From positions 1 through 62,525 of the forward strand of contig JBBDRN010000003.1 of NCBI GenBank assembly GCA_040905445.1: a stretch of DNA of 62,525 bases, in the 5' to 3' direction. Under the pieces are notes generated by a model that saw only the letters and a list, made by a program, of their open reading frames with translations, was not told the origin of the DNA and did no database searches. The position numbers and the translations under genes were made by a program. Within the stretch, counting starts at the first letter, position 1; every line of letters begins with the position of its first letter. This stretch comes from SKPT01 sp040905445. Lineage in GTDB: Bacteria; Planctomycetota; Phycisphaerae; Phycisphaerales; Phycisphaeraceae. Positions 18,939 through 27,239 of this stretch are shown piece by piece.

Positions 18939-19066
18939 AAGGGGGCAGGGGGCAGACTGCAGGGGGCAGTTGGGGAGAGACGGCAGAGGGCGGATCGAGA
19001 GCACGGTGCAGGCAAGACGCGCTCGCGCTTCCCAACTGCAGACTGCAGTCTGCCCCCTGCCCCCTT
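18939..19066. repeat. Perfect 24-bp inverted repeat
   Basis: The arm at 18939-18962 (purine-rich, GGGGGCAGGGGGCAGACTGC core) is the exact complement of 19043-19066. The 80-base loop holds a second, shorter inverted pair (CAGTTGGG / CCCAACTG). It lies wholly between the phosphoesterase stop and the permease start. Confidence 0.9.
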
Positions 19067-19080
19067 GCCTTGGATTTCCC

Positions 19081-20025
19081 ATGTTCACCCTCATCTTCTG
19101 GCGACTCGTCCAACTCCCCCTCATCCTCGCGGTGATCTTCCTCGCCACCTTCACTGCGGTCTGGATCGTCCCCGGCAACCCGCTTGACGCGCCCGAGGGC
19201 CAGCGCCCGCCGCCCGAGATCGCCCAGGCCATGCAGCGCCAGTACAACCTGGACAACCCCTGGCGCTTCGCCACCAGCTACCTCGGCGACCTGCTGCTGC
19301 GTGGCGACATGGGCCCGTCGCTGCAGTACCGCGACCGCCGCGTCGCCGACATTCTCGCCGCGGCCCTGCCCGTCAGCGCCGGCCTCGGCGCGGGCGCGCT
19401 GGTCATCGCCCTCGCCCTCGGCACCGCCGCCGGCGCCCTGGGCGCCCTCAGGCCCGGCAGCGCGCTCGACGCCGCCAGCCTCGCCATCGCCCTCGTCGGC
19501 ATCAGCCTGCCCGCTTTCGTCACCGCCTCCATCCTCCTCGTCGGCTTCGTCGCCCTCATGGCCCTCATGCCCGTTGCCGCCTGGTCTCTGCTTGGCGCCG
19601 GCTTCGAGCACAACATGGAGCGCTACGTCCTGCCCGCCCTGACGCTCGCGCTCGCGCCGGCCGCCTACATCGCCCGGCTGATCCGCCTGGGCCTCGCCGA
19701 CGTCATGTCCAGCGACTACATCCGCACCGCCCGCGCCAAGGGCCTCAGCCAGCGCCAGGCCCTGTTCCGCCACGCCATGAAGGTCGCCTACCTGCCCGTG
19801 CTCAGCTTCATGGGTCCCGCCGCCGCCGTCGTGCTCACCGGCTCATTCGTCGTCGAGCGCGTCTTCAACATCCCCGGCATCGGCCAATACCTCGTCAACG
19901 CCGTGATCCACGGCGACCAGACCCTCATCCTCGGCATCGTCCTCGTCTTCTCCGCCATGCTCGTCGTCTTCAACCTCCTCGTCGACATCGCCTACGCCTG
20001 GATCGACCCGCGCATCGAGCTCTGA
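19081..20025 (+). CDS. DppB/OppB-type ABC transporter permease
   Basis: A 314-residue inner-membrane protein of the peptide/nickel permease group. The first helix is followed by the long periplasmic segment with IVPGNPLDAPEGQ and YLGDLLLRGDMGPSLQYRDRRVADI. The cytoplasmic EAA-like loop is MSSDYIRTARAKGLSQRQALFRHAMK, and the end VERVFNIPGIGQYLVNAVIHGDQTLI is typical of DppB. Normally a DppC-type partner, two ATPases and a binding protein lie alongside; none is here, so it must work with partners encoded elsewhere. Substrate unknown. Confidence 0.88.
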   Translation: MFTLIFWRLVQLPLILAVIFLATFTAVWIVPGNPLDAPEGQRPPPEIAQAMQRQYNLDNPWRFATSYLGDLLLRGDMGPSLQYRDRRVADILAAALPVSAGLGAGALVIALALGTAAGALGALRPGSALDAASLAIALVGISLPAFVTASILLVGFVALMALMPVAAWSLLGAGFEHNMERYVLPALTLALAPAAYIARLIRLGLADVMSSDYIRTARAKGLSQRQALFRHAMKVAYLPVLSFMGPAAAVVLTGSFVVERVFNIPGIGQYLVNAVIHGDQTLILGIVLVFSAMLVVFNLLVDIAYAWIDPRIEL

Positions 20026-20062
20026 ACCCGCACCGGGCTCGGACTTGCGAATGCCGAATTCT

Positions 20063-20068
20063 TATACT
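20063..20068 (+). promoter_or_regulatory. -10 hexamer placed for a leaderless mRNA
   Basis: TATACT ends six bases before the ATG at 20075. No clear -35. It implies that this gene and the acyl-CoA synthetase after it start a new transcript independent of the permease. Confidence 0.45.
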
Positions 20069-20074
20069 CCCGCC

Positions 20075-20692
20075 ATGCCCATCTTCCTCGACGACACACG
20101 CACCGAGCTGGCCGGCGACGACCTCGCCGACGTCCTCGAAGCCGCTCGCACCCACCTCGCCCCCCGCGACCGCGTCGTCGTGGAAGTCGAGATCGACGGC
20201 CAGACCGTGCCCGCCAGCGACCTCGAACACGTCGCCAGCCAGCGCATCGCCGGCCGCGAGATCCGCCTGACCAGCGCCGATCCGCGCCAACTCGTCGGCG
20301 ACACGCTGCTGCAGGTGCAGGACCGCCTCGAGGACGCGAGGAAGGTCCACGAGCACGCCGCCGAGCGCCTCCAGGCCGACGACCCCGCCGACGCCATGCA
20401 AAGCCTCAGCGAGGCGATCGAGATCTGGATCCAGACCCAGCAGACGGTGCTCCACGCCTCGATGCTCCTCGGCCTCGACCTCGACGCCCTCACCGTCGCC
20501 GACGAGCGCTTCGACCAGCTCACCGCCCGCCTGCTCGAGCGCCTGCAATCGCTCAAGGCCCACCTCGAATCCCAGGACACCGTCGCCCTCGCCGACGAGC
20601 TCGCCTACGAATGGCCGCCCACCATCGACCGCTGGCAGCAGCTCGTCACGACCCTCATCACGCACATCCAGCAACCGCCGCCCTCCACCTGA
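20075..20692 (+). CDS. Hypothetical alpha-helical protein (205 aa)
   Basis: I do not recognise a family. The first 65 residues are mixed (PIFLDDTRTELAGDDLADVLEAAR, VVVEVEIDGQTVPASDLEHV). The rest is a run of amphipathic helices with heptad character (LQVQDRLEDARKVHEHAAERL, AMQSLSEAIEIWIQTQQTVLHASMLLG), suggesting a helical bundle. No signal peptide or membrane helix. The start at 20075 follows a leaderless-type TATACT by six bases. It is 51 bases ahead of the acyl-CoA synthetase on the same strand and probably co-transcribed. Confidence 0.7.
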   Translation: MPIFLDDTRTELAGDDLADVLEAARTHLAPRDRVVVEVEIDGQTVPASDLEHVASQRIAGREIRLTSADPRQLVGDTLLQVQDRLEDARKVHEHAAERLQADDPADAMQSLSEAIEIWIQTQQTVLHASMLLGLDLDALTVADERFDQLTARLLERLQSLKAHLESQDTVALADELAYEWPPTIDRWQQLVTTLITHIQQPPPST

Positions 20693-20743
20693 CGCGACCG
20701 GCAGCGCGAGTCCCGATGCCCGCAACCACCTCGGACGCCGCCC

Positions 20744-22240
20744 ATGACGCTGACCCGCACCATCCTCGGCCACGCGCTCCGCGCCCCGCGCCGCGTCGCC
20801 GTGATCGACGACCAGGCCACCTACTCCTACGCCCGGCTCGCCGCCGCCTCCTTCTTCCTCGCCAGCCGCATCGAGCGCGAGACCCGCGCCAAGCACGTCG
20901 GGCTGATGCTCCCAACCAGCGGCGTCTTTCCCGCCGCCCTGCTCGCCACCTGGCTGCTCGGCCGCGTCGCCGTGCCGCTGAACTACCTGCTCTCGCGCGC
21001 CGAGCTCCACCACGTCATCCACGACGCCGACATCGACACGATCCTCACGGTTGGCCCGATGCTCGAATACGTCGGCGGCCGCGACGCCATTCCCGGGCAC
21101 ATCAACATCGTCGAGCTCAGCAAGGATGACTTCAAGGGCATCCCCCGCCCGCGCTGGCCGCGCAGGCCCGACCCCGACGACCTCGCCGTGCTGCTCTACA
21201 CCTCCGGCACCAGCGGCAAGCCCAAGGGCGTCATGCTCAGCCACCGCAACCTCGAAGCCGACGTCACCAACGCCATCACCCACGCCAACCTCAAGACGAC
21301 CGACACCTTCCTCGGCGTGCTGCCGCAGTTCCACAGCTTCGGCCTCACCGCCCTCACGCTGCTGCCGCTGCACCTGCGCGCCCCGGTCGTCTACACCGCA
21401 CGCTTCGTCCCGCGCAAGATCGTCCAGCTCATCCGCGAGCACCGCCCGGGCGTCCTCATGGCCGTGCCCTCCATGTACGCCGCCCTGCTCAGCGTCAAGG
21501 ACGCCTCCCCCGACGACTTCCAGTCCGTCCGCCTGCCCATCTCCGGCGGCGAGCCCCTCCCGGACGACGTCGCCACACGCTGCCGCGAACGCTTCAACCT
21601 CCACATCCTCGAAGGCTATGGCCTCACCGAAACCGCCCCCATCACCCACTGGTCCACGCCCACCCGCAAGAAGCCTCACGCCGTCGGCACCCCCCTGCCC
21701 GACGTCGACGTCATGATCGTCGACGACAACGACCAACCCCTTGGCCTCCACGAGGACGGCGAGATCATCCTCGCCGGCCCCAACGTCATGCTCGGCTACT
21801 ACAAGCTCCCCAAAGAAACCGGCGCCGCGATCCAGCACCTGACCTTCCCCGGCCGCGACGAACCACAACGCGCCTTCCGCACCGGCGATATCGGCCATGT
21901 CGACGACGAGGGCTTCCTCTTCATCACCGGCCGCAAGAAGGAAATGCTCATCATCGGCGGCGAAAACGTCTTCCCCCGCGAGATCGAGGAAGCCCTCAAC
22001 CGCCATCCCGCCGTCCGCGCCTCCGGCGTCGTCGGAAAAGCCGACGCCACCCGCGGCGAAGTCCCCGTCGCCTACGTCGAGCTCGAGGACGACCAGACCG
22101 TCGACCCCGGCGACCTGCGCCAGCACTGCCGCGAGCACATCGCCGCCTACAAGGTCCCCCGCGAGATCCACGTCGTCACCGAGCTGCCCCGCAGCCCCAC
22201 CGGCAAGATCCTCCGCCGCAAGCTCGGCCAACCGCAGTAA
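20744..22240 (+). CDS. AMP-forming acyl-CoA synthetase/ligase
   Basis: A 498-residue ANL-superfamily enzyme that adenylates a carboxylic acid and passes it to CoA. Motifs: P-loop LLYTSGTSGKPKGVMLSHRN near residue 150, the FHSFG substrate loop, EGYGLTETAP (A5), FRTGDIGHVDDEGFLFITGRKKEMLI (hinge and A8) and PRSPTGKILRRKL with the A10 catalytic Lys. It most resembles long-chain fatty acid CoA ligases, but chain length cannot be read from sequence. No ribosome site is evident; the upstream hypothetical gene ends 51 bases before. Confidence 0.9.
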   Translation: MTLTRTILGHALRAPRRVAVIDDQATYSYARLAAASFFLASRIERETRAKHVGLMLPTSGVFPAALLATWLLGRVAVPLNYLLSRAELHHVIHDADIDTILTVGPMLEYVGGRDAIPGHINIVELSKDDFKGIPRPRWPRRPDPDDLAVLLYTSGTSGKPKGVMLSHRNLEADVTNAITHANLKTTDTFLGVLPQFHSFGLTALTLLPLHLRAPVVYTARFVPRKIVQLIREHRPGVLMAVPSMYAALLSVKDASPDDFQSVRLPISGGEPLPDDVATRCRERFNLHILEGYGLTETAPITHWSTPTRKKPHAVGTPLPDVDVMIVDDNDQPLGLHEDGEIILAGPNVMLGYYKLPKETGAAIQHLTFPGRDEPQRAFRTGDIGHVDDEGFLFITGRKKEMLIIGGENVFPREIEEALNRHPAVRASGVVGKADATRGEVPVAYVELEDDQTVDPGDLRQHCREHIAAYKVPREIHVVTELPRSPTGKILRRKLGQPQ

Positions 22241-22284
22241 CAGCGTCCCCCGGATGCCATTGGCGGCTTGCCTGCCCCACCCAC

Positions 22285-22683
22285 TCACGTCGTGTCGATC
22301 CCCCGGCTCAGGAGCTGCCGCGTGTGATCCAGCAGCGTTTCCGTCCGATCGAGCATCTGCATCAGCCGGCTTTCCATCCGCGACCAGTCACGCTCCATCG
22401 CCATCAGCCGCGCGTCCAGCTCATCCATTCGTCGGCCGACGCGCTGCTCGATCTGCTCGACGCGCTCGCGCCCGTCGGCCGCCACCTGCTCGCGAAACTG
22501 CTCCTGCTCGCGGCGGATCTGGTCGACAAGCTGCTGCTGCGCCGAGAACCGCCGCTCCGCCGCATCGAACAGCCGCTTGCCCAGGTGGATGCGCTGCTCC
22601 GCCTGCGCCTGCAGCCGCCGCAGCGCCTCCTGCTGCCGCCCCCCGGCCACCGTTCCGACTTCAGCGCGTGATTCGACTGCCAT
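22285..22683 (-). CDS. Hypothetical coiled-coil protein (132 aa)
   Basis: Unrecognised. It is almost entirely Gln/Glu/Arg-rich alpha helix with heptad spacing (QEALRRLQAQAEQRI, QQQLVDQIRREQEQFREQV, RMDELDARLMAMERDW, RMESRLMQMLDRTETLLDHTRQLL), so an elongated homodimeric coiled coil is likely. There is no signal peptide. It is convergent with the acyl-CoA synthetase gene and divergent from the Nif3-like gene. A weak GGTGAG precedes the ATG. Confidence 0.6.
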   Translation of the reverse strand: MAVESRAEVGTVAGGRQQEALRRLQAQAEQRIHLGKRLFDAAERRFSAQQQLVDQIRREQEQFREQVAADGRERVEQIEQRVGRRMDELDARLMAMERDWSRMESRLMQMLDRTETLLDHTRQLLSRGIDTT

Positions 22684-22809
22684 GGAGATGACTCACCGTC
22701 CCGGCTACACGCCCCACCATCGGCCAGCCCCGCGCGCGCACTGCAGAATCCGCCCGCCTGGCGCGACTTGGAAAGGAGGTGGTGCTCCCCCACACCCCCC
22801 ACCACCCGC

Positions 22810-22815
22810 TATCCT
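22810..22815 (+). promoter_or_regulatory. -10 hexamer placed for a leaderless nif3-like mRNA
   Basis: TATCCT ends six bases before the ATG at 22822. A perfect AAGGAGGTG sits about 40 bases upstream of the ATG but has no usable start beside it. Confidence 0.4.
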
Positions 22816-22821
22816 CCGGCC

Positions 22822-23676
22822 ATGCAGCTCGCCGAGCTCCTCCCCTTGCTCGAGTCCATCGCCCCGCCCGGGCTCGCCGAGGCGTGGGACCACGTCGGCC
22901 TTCAGCTTGGCCGCGCCGATGCCGACGTCCACCGCGCGCTGATCTGCATCGACCTGACCGAGGCGGTGCTCGACGAGGCGATCGCCGACCGCGCCACGCT
23001 CGTCGTCGCCTACCACCCGCCGATCTTCAAGCCGCTCGTCGCCCTGACCGACGCCGAGCCGCGCCAGCGGCTGCTGCTGCGGGCGGCCGAGCATCGCATC
23101 GCGCTCTACAGCCCGCACACCGCCTTGGATGCCGCGCCGGGCGGCGTGAACGATTGGCTCGCCGAGGCCGTGACCGGCACCACTGATGCCCGCATTACAC
23201 CAATCCGCCCCGCCACACCGGACGCCGCGGCGGAGACGGGCGAGGTGGAACAGGTGGTGGGGGTGGGGGTGGGGCGGATTGTGGAGCTCGCCGAGCCCGT
23301 CGCCCTGTCCGAGCTCGTCGACCGCGTCAAGGCCCACCTCGGCGTCGATCACCTCGATCTCGCCGCCCCGCCCGGCGTCGAGCGCGTCCGCCGCGTCGGC
23401 CTCTGCCCCGGTGCCGGCGGCTCACTCCTCGCCGACGCCACCACCCCCGCCTCCCCCGCCACCCCCGCCTCGCTGGACGCGTTCCTCACCGGCGAGATGC
23501 GCCACCACGACGTTCTCGACGCGGTTGCCCGCGGCGTCACCATCCTCCTCGCCGGCCACGCCCAGACCGAGCGTCCCTACCTGCCCCGCTACCGCGATCG
23601 CCTGGCGCCGCTCACCGGCGGCAACGTCGCCTGGCGCGTCAGCGACGCTGATCGCCCCATCGCCATCACGCGCTAA
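22822..23676 (+). CDS. Nif3-like dinuclear metal centre protein
   Basis: A 284-residue member of the Nif3/YbgI (DUF34) family, often annotated as GTP cyclohydrolase I type 2. Family markers: EAWDHVGLQLGRAD, the metal ligand stretch VVAYHPPIFKPL, LYSPHTALDAAPGGVNDWLAE, GLCPGAGGSLL, FLTGEMRHHD and the closing VTILLAGHAQTERPYLPRY. Metal-binding His residues appear intact. The biological reaction is unresolved for the family. A low-complexity Ala/Pro/Thr insert lies around residue 208. Start chosen at ATG 22822. Confidence 0.88.
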   Translation: MQLAELLPLLESIAPPGLAEAWDHVGLQLGRADADVHRALICIDLTEAVLDEAIADRATLVVAYHPPIFKPLVALTDAEPRQRLLLRAAEHRIALYSPHTALDAAPGGVNDWLAEAVTGTTDARITPIRPATPDAAAETGEVEQVVGVGVGRIVELAEPVALSELVDRVKAHLGVDHLDLAAPPGVERVRRVGLCPGAGGSLLADATTPASPATPASLDAFLTGEMRHHDVLDAVARGVTILLAGHAQTERPYLPRYRDRLAPLTGGNVAWRVSDADRPIAITR

Positions 23677-23776
23677 CCCCGTCTGTCATCAACACCTGCG
23701 CTGCCTCAAAAAAAGTTTGCCGTCGCGCGATCCGTCGCCAGGGCGCGTGCGTATTATTGGGCAGAGAAGGCAGGAT

Positions 23777-23885
23777 GCGGTGCCGAGGCAAACTGGCCAG
23801 GCACCGCCAGCCAAGCGAAAAAACTCCCTTTTGCCCCCCTCACGGCCCGCTCGGTGTCCCCCCCACATCGACGGGCCGGTTTTTT
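23777..23885 (+). ncRNA. Candidate small RNA or long 3' UTR of the nif3-like gene
   Basis: Between the Nif3-like stop (23676) and the MetE-like stop (23970) lies structured, gene-free sequence on the plus strand. A perfect 8-bp stem GCGGTGCC (23777-23784) / GGCACCGC (23800-23807) is followed by an A-rich single strand and a strong terminator at 23843-23885. A TATTAT at 23752-23757 could be a -10, but no -35 fits. It does not match 6S, SRP RNA, tmRNA or a riboswitch that I recognise. Confidence 0.35.
23843..23885 (+). terminator. Rho-independent terminator
   Basis: Stem of 7 bp (23843-23849 with 23872-23878), a one-base bulge, then 7 bp (23851-23857 with 23865-23871), a loop of seven C, and six T at 23880-23885. 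It would end transcripts coming from the Nif3-like gene or from a small RNA in the gap. Confidence 0.85.
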
Positions 23886-23969
23886 GCGCGCACGGCGCCA
23901 TGAAGCCGCGAAGACCGCACGAAGCAACACAAGGAGAGGGAGCCGCGCGCCGCTCAACAAAACAACAGG

Positions 23970-24992
23970 CTAACCCACCCCCACCACCCTTCCGAGATAC
24001 AGATCCCGCCCCGCAGCGAGCGCCGCGATCTTGCGGTCCGCCACCGACCGCTTGAGCATCCAGAACCCGCAGTCCGGATGAATCCACCGCACGCGGCCCT
24101 CGCCCAGCACGCGCTCCGCCCGCTCGATGCGCCGCGCGATCTCGTCGGCCGACTCCACCGGGTTCGCCTTGATGTCGATCACGCCGATGCCGAGGCCCAG
24201 CCGCTCGTCGACATCCTTGAGCGCTTCGAGGTCCTCGATCGGCCGGTGGGCGAGCTCCAGCACGAGGTGGTCGGCGTCCAGGGCGTTGAGAAACGCCACG
24301 AGTTGCCGCCACGTGCCCGCCTGGATCGTCTGGCCTCCGTAGTTCCCGAAGCAGAGGTGCACCGCCCGCTCGCCGTTGAATCGGCTGAGCAACTGGTTGA
24401 TCGCCGCCGCCGCGATCGGGCCATGCTCCGGGTTGCCCGGCACGTTCGCCTCGTCGACCTGCAGCACCGGGCAGTCAAGATCGGGGACCTGGGCCGCGAG
24501 CGCCGAAGCCACCGCCTCGAGCAGGCGTTCGAAATCCCCGTAATGCTCGTCGAGCAGCGTCCGCGCGAGCATGTACGGACTCGTGACCGTGAACTTGAAA
24601 GGCCCGCCCGCCACCGCGCCGGCCCGTCGGCACGCCCCCGGCAGATCGAGCGTCCCCTCGTCGATCGCATCGCGCACGACGCCCGCGGGCTTGGCGCGAA
24701 AGCCCATCGACGCCTGCTGCGCAAACGCCGCCACCTCGCGCCGGCCGATCGCGGTGCTCACGCCCCCGAGCGGCCCGATGAAGTACTCAATCATCCCGTT
24801 GGTTTCGGGGTGGTTCACGTCGAAGCGGTACAACTCGCCGTCCGTGGGCAGGTCGATCCCCGCCTGCCGCTGCGTGTCGAAGACGACGCGCGTCGCGTCG
24901 ATCACCCCCTGCTCGCTGGGCAGCGCGGCGAGCCAGTCGGGGACCGGGTAGGAGCCGACCGTCGTGGTGCCGATGCGCGGTAGATCAACCAT
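23970..24992 (-). CDS. MetE C-terminal-like (cobalamin-independent methionine synthase family) protein
   Basis: A 340-residue protein of the MetE/UROD barrel superfamily, matching only the C-terminal catalytic half of MetE: GTTTVGSYPVPDWL at the start, GIDLPTDGELYRFD, FKFTVTSPYMLAR, LQVDEANVPGN, HLCFGNYGG and RVRWIHPDCGFWMLKRSV with the zinc-ligand Cys. His and Glu ligands also look plausible. Such short homologues take methyl groups from donors other than the usual folate, so the reaction is not certain. The ATG at 24992 was chosen because the family begins there; an upstream extension of 82 residues looks like intergenic sequence. Confidence 0.85.
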   Translation of the reverse strand: MVDLPRIGTTTVGSYPVPDWLAALPSEQGVIDATRVVFDTQRQAGIDLPTDGELYRFDVNHPETNGMIEYFIGPLGGVSTAIGRREVAAFAQQASMGFRAKPAGVVRDAIDEGTLDLPGACRRAGAVAGGPFKFTVTSPYMLARTLLDEHYGDFERLLEAVASALAAQVPDLDCPVLQVDEANVPGNPEHGPIAAAAINQLLSRFNGERAVHLCFGNYGGQTIQAGTWRQLVAFLNALDADHLVLELAHRPIEDLEALKDVDERLGLGIGVIDIKANPVESADEIARRIERAERVLGEGRVRWIHPDCGFWMLKRSVADRKIAALAAGRDLYLGRVVGVG

Positions 24993-25218
24993 GTGCGAGC
25001 CTCGCGTGCGATGTCGGTACTGCTGGAACGTTGGGATCGCACTATACCAGCCGCGCCCGGCGGCGTGGGTTGGGAAGCGATGGCCGCCCCCGCCCGCCCG
25101 CGCGCCCGTCATCGCGATCGCTGTGGCGTGACCGCGGCCGAGGTGCAATAATCCTCGTTCACCCGGGGCCCATCCCGCCCCCGCCAGCCTCACCACCCAC
25201 GATCGGAGGGCTCCGTCC

Positions 25219-25815
25219 ATGCCGGGTTTTCGCCTCACCCAAGGCGCCTTTTACCTCAGCACCGGCATCTGGCTGGGCGCCCTGATCATGCTCGTCATCG
25301 CCGCCGTCGCCACTTTCGACACCGTCCGCGTCCACGAGCCCATCCTCCAGGCCGCGCCCTACAACGCCCCCGAGCTTGCCGACCGGGGCGACGCGATCCT
25401 CGCCGGCGCGATCGTCGGCCGGGTGCTGCGCGGCCTGATGGCGGTGCAACTGCTCTGCGCCGCCACCGCCTGCGCGGCCCTCGCCATCGAGCACGCCCGC
25501 TACGGCGACCAGCTCGTCGCTGGCGGCCGCAACGCCGCCAGCCGACTCCGCGCCGGGCTCGTGCTGGTGCCGACGCTCATCATCGCGCTGAACCTCGCCT
25601 GGATCGGCCCGACGGTGTGGGAGCAGCGGTCGGTCATGTACGATGTGTCCGCGGCCGCCGAGGACCGCCACCGCGCCCGCGTCGCCTTCGACCGTTACCA
25701 CGCGCTGAGCGAGCGCACGCACGGCGTGGCGGGCCTGCTCCTCGCCGGCGCGATCCTCATCGCGCCCTTCGCCGTCCGCCGACCCGGCCCGACCGACCAT
25801 GGGAGTCCAGCTTGA
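25219..25815 (+). CDS. Membrane protein, DUF4149/TMEM205-like
   Basis: A 198-residue integral membrane protein with about four helices (GIWLGALIMLVIAAVATF, LRGLMAVQLLCAATACAALAI, LVLVPTLIIALNLAWIG, GVAGLLLAGAILIAPFAV). The segment FDRYHALSERTHGVAGLL before the last helix resembles the HxxS pattern of DUF4149 proteins. Its function is unknown. The stop overlaps the next ATG by one base (TGATG), so the two are translationally coupled. It starts a three-gene run ending in nth. Confidence 0.7.
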   Translation: MPGFRLTQGAFYLSTGIWLGALIMLVIAAVATFDTVRVHEPILQAAPYNAPELADRGDAILAGAIVGRVLRGLMAVQLLCAATACAALAIEHARYGDQLVAGGRNAASRLRAGLVLVPTLIIALNLAWIGPTVWEQRSVMYDVSAAAEDRHRARVAFDRYHALSERTHGVAGLLLAGAILIAPFAVRRPGPTDHGSPA

Positions 25816-26396
25816 TGAACGAAGCGTACCTGCGTGAGCAGCTTTGCCTCACCGCCCACCAGCTCTGGCTGCGCGGCCTCATCGCCGGCGACACCGGGCT
25901 CGTCAGTGTCGAGGTGCACCGTCGGCGGTTCCTCATCACGCCGCCAGCCCAGCGCCGCGCCGCCCTCACCGCCGACCAGGTCTGGTGCGTCGACATGGGC
26001 GGGCAGAACATCCAGGGCGAGGGCGGCCTCGACGACGCAGCCTGGCGGCCGCACCGCCTGGCGTACCAGACGAGCCTGGAGCGCGCCCTCGACGCCGGCG
26101 ACGACCGGACCGCCTCGGTCGCCGCCACGATCCTCGCCACGCCGCCCGCCCTGCTCGCCGCCGTCCGTACGGGCGCCGCCGCCGCGTTCCAACTCCCGAG
26201 CGTCGCCCCCGACGATGACGCCGCCCTGCGCCAGGCGATGCAGACGCACGAGGCGGTCCTCCTGCCGGGGCTCGGCTTGTTGGCGCTCGGCGCGACGCTC
26301 GATGCCGCTCACAACCGCATCGAGCAGCTCGAGCTCGCCGCCATGATCGAGCTTGCCGCCGCCGGCCAGGCCTCCTCCACCACGACCAATCGTTAG
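25815..26396 (+). CDS. Class II aldolase/adducin-like protein lacking zinc ligands
   Basis: A 193-residue protein with the framework of class II aldolases: LCLTAHQLWLRGLIAGDTGLVSVEVHRRRFLITPP parallels LxxxGRxLxxxGLVxGxxGNISxR, and THEAVLLPGLGLLALGATLDAAHNRIEQLE parallels the NHGxxxxGxxLxxAxxxxExLE end. The middle HxH zinc ligands are missing (AAVRTGAAAAFQLPS) and the substrate-binding GN and SSE motifs are also replaced, leaving one candidate His, at 145. It is unlikely to be an active aldolase and may be a structural or regulatory relative. Coupled to the upstream membrane protein and seven bases from nth. Confidence 0.6.
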   Translation: MNEAYLREQLCLTAHQLWLRGLIAGDTGLVSVEVHRRRFLITPPAQRRAALTADQVWCVDMGGQNIQGEGGLDDAAWRPHRLAYQTSLERALDAGDDRTASVAATILATPPALLAAVRTGAAAAFQLPSVAPDDDAALRQAMQTHEAVLLPGLGLLALGATLDAAHNRIEQLELAAMIELAAAGQASSTTTNR

Positions 26397-26402
26397 CTTC
26401 CC

Positions 26403-27137
26403 ATGCCTCCACGCCCGTCGCGCAGCAAGCAGCCCGGCAGCAAGTCGGCCCACCGCACCACTCCCGCCGCTGCCGTCGATCCCGCCGAGCGCCGCCGCGC
26501 GGGACGCGTCTATCGTAAGCTCGCCGCGACCTACCCCGACGCCCACTGCGCGTTGCAGCACGACAACCCGTTCCAGCTTCTCGTGGCGACGATCCTCTCC
26601 GCCCAGTGCACCGACGTGCGGGTCAACATGGTCACGCCCGCGCTCTTCAAGCGCTACTCCGACGCCGCAGCGCTGGCCAACGCCAAGCAGGCTGACGTCG
26701 AGGCCCTCGTCCGCACCACCGGCTTCTACCGCAACAAGGCCCGGTCGCTCATCGGTGCCGCCCGCGCGATCACCGACCACCACGCCGGCGAGGTGCCCCG
26801 CACCATGAACGAGCTGCTCGCCCTGCCCGGTGTCGCGCGCAAGACCGCCAACGTCCTGCTCGGCAACGCGTTCAACATCAACGTCGGCGTGGTCGTCGAC
26901 ACCCACGTCGCGCGCCTCAGCCACCGCCTCGGCTTCACCCGCCACACGGACGCGAAGAAGATCGAGCTCGACCTGATCCCGCTGTTCCCCAAGAAGAACT
27001 GGACAATGCTCGCGCACCTGCTCATCTTCCACGGCCGATCCATCTGCAAAGCCCGCACACCCCTGTGCGACACCTGCCCCGTCAACCGCGACTGCCCGAA
27101 GATCGGCGTCGCGACGAAGCAGCCCCTGCGGGGCTGA
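26403..27137 (+). CDS. nth: Endonuclease III (Nth-type DNA glycosylase)
   Basis: A 244-residue base-excision repair glycosylase/AP lyase that removes oxidised pyrimidines. The helix-hairpin-helix is LALPGVARKTANVLLG with the catalytic Lys, the catalytic Asp is in VVVDTHVARLSHRLG, and the C-terminal iron-sulfur motif is complete: C-x6-C-x2-C-x5-C (CKARTPLCDTCPVNRDC). LLVATILSAQCTD is the standard N-terminal signature. The first 30 residues are a basic Pro/Ser-rich extension. It lies six bases after the aldolase-like gene. Confidence 0.96.
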   Translation: MPPRPSRSKQPGSKSAHRTTPAAAVDPAERRRAGRVYRKLAATYPDAHCALQHDNPFQLLVATILSAQCTDVRVNMVTPALFKRYSDAAALANAKQADVEALVRTTGFYRNKARSLIGAARAITDHHAGEVPRTMNELLALPGVARKTANVLLGNAFNINVGVVVDTHVARLSHRLGFTRHTDAKKIELDLIPLFPKKNWTMLAHLLIFHGRSICKARTPLCDTCPVNRDCPKIGVATKQPLRG

Positions 27138-27239
27138 AGGCTGGGAAGCATGATCGCGACATGGCGCGGGGTCGGCGTCGGGGGCGCGGAAATTTCTGGA
27201 TGAACGCCTTTTTCGAGCCAGCCTACGATTCCCTCCAGC

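Noticed and set aside
20045..22288. Long minus-strand open frame (772 codons) across the acyl-CoA synthetase region
   Set aside because: It is a GC-driven shadow of the plus-strand synthetase and hypothetical genes; the translation is Gly/Val/Asp/Glu-rich without motifs.
22771..22781. Perfect Shine-Dalgarno AAGGAGGTG as evidence for a gene start
   Set aside because: No start codon at the right distance opens a plausible frame; the nif3-like gene begins 40 bases later behind its own -10.
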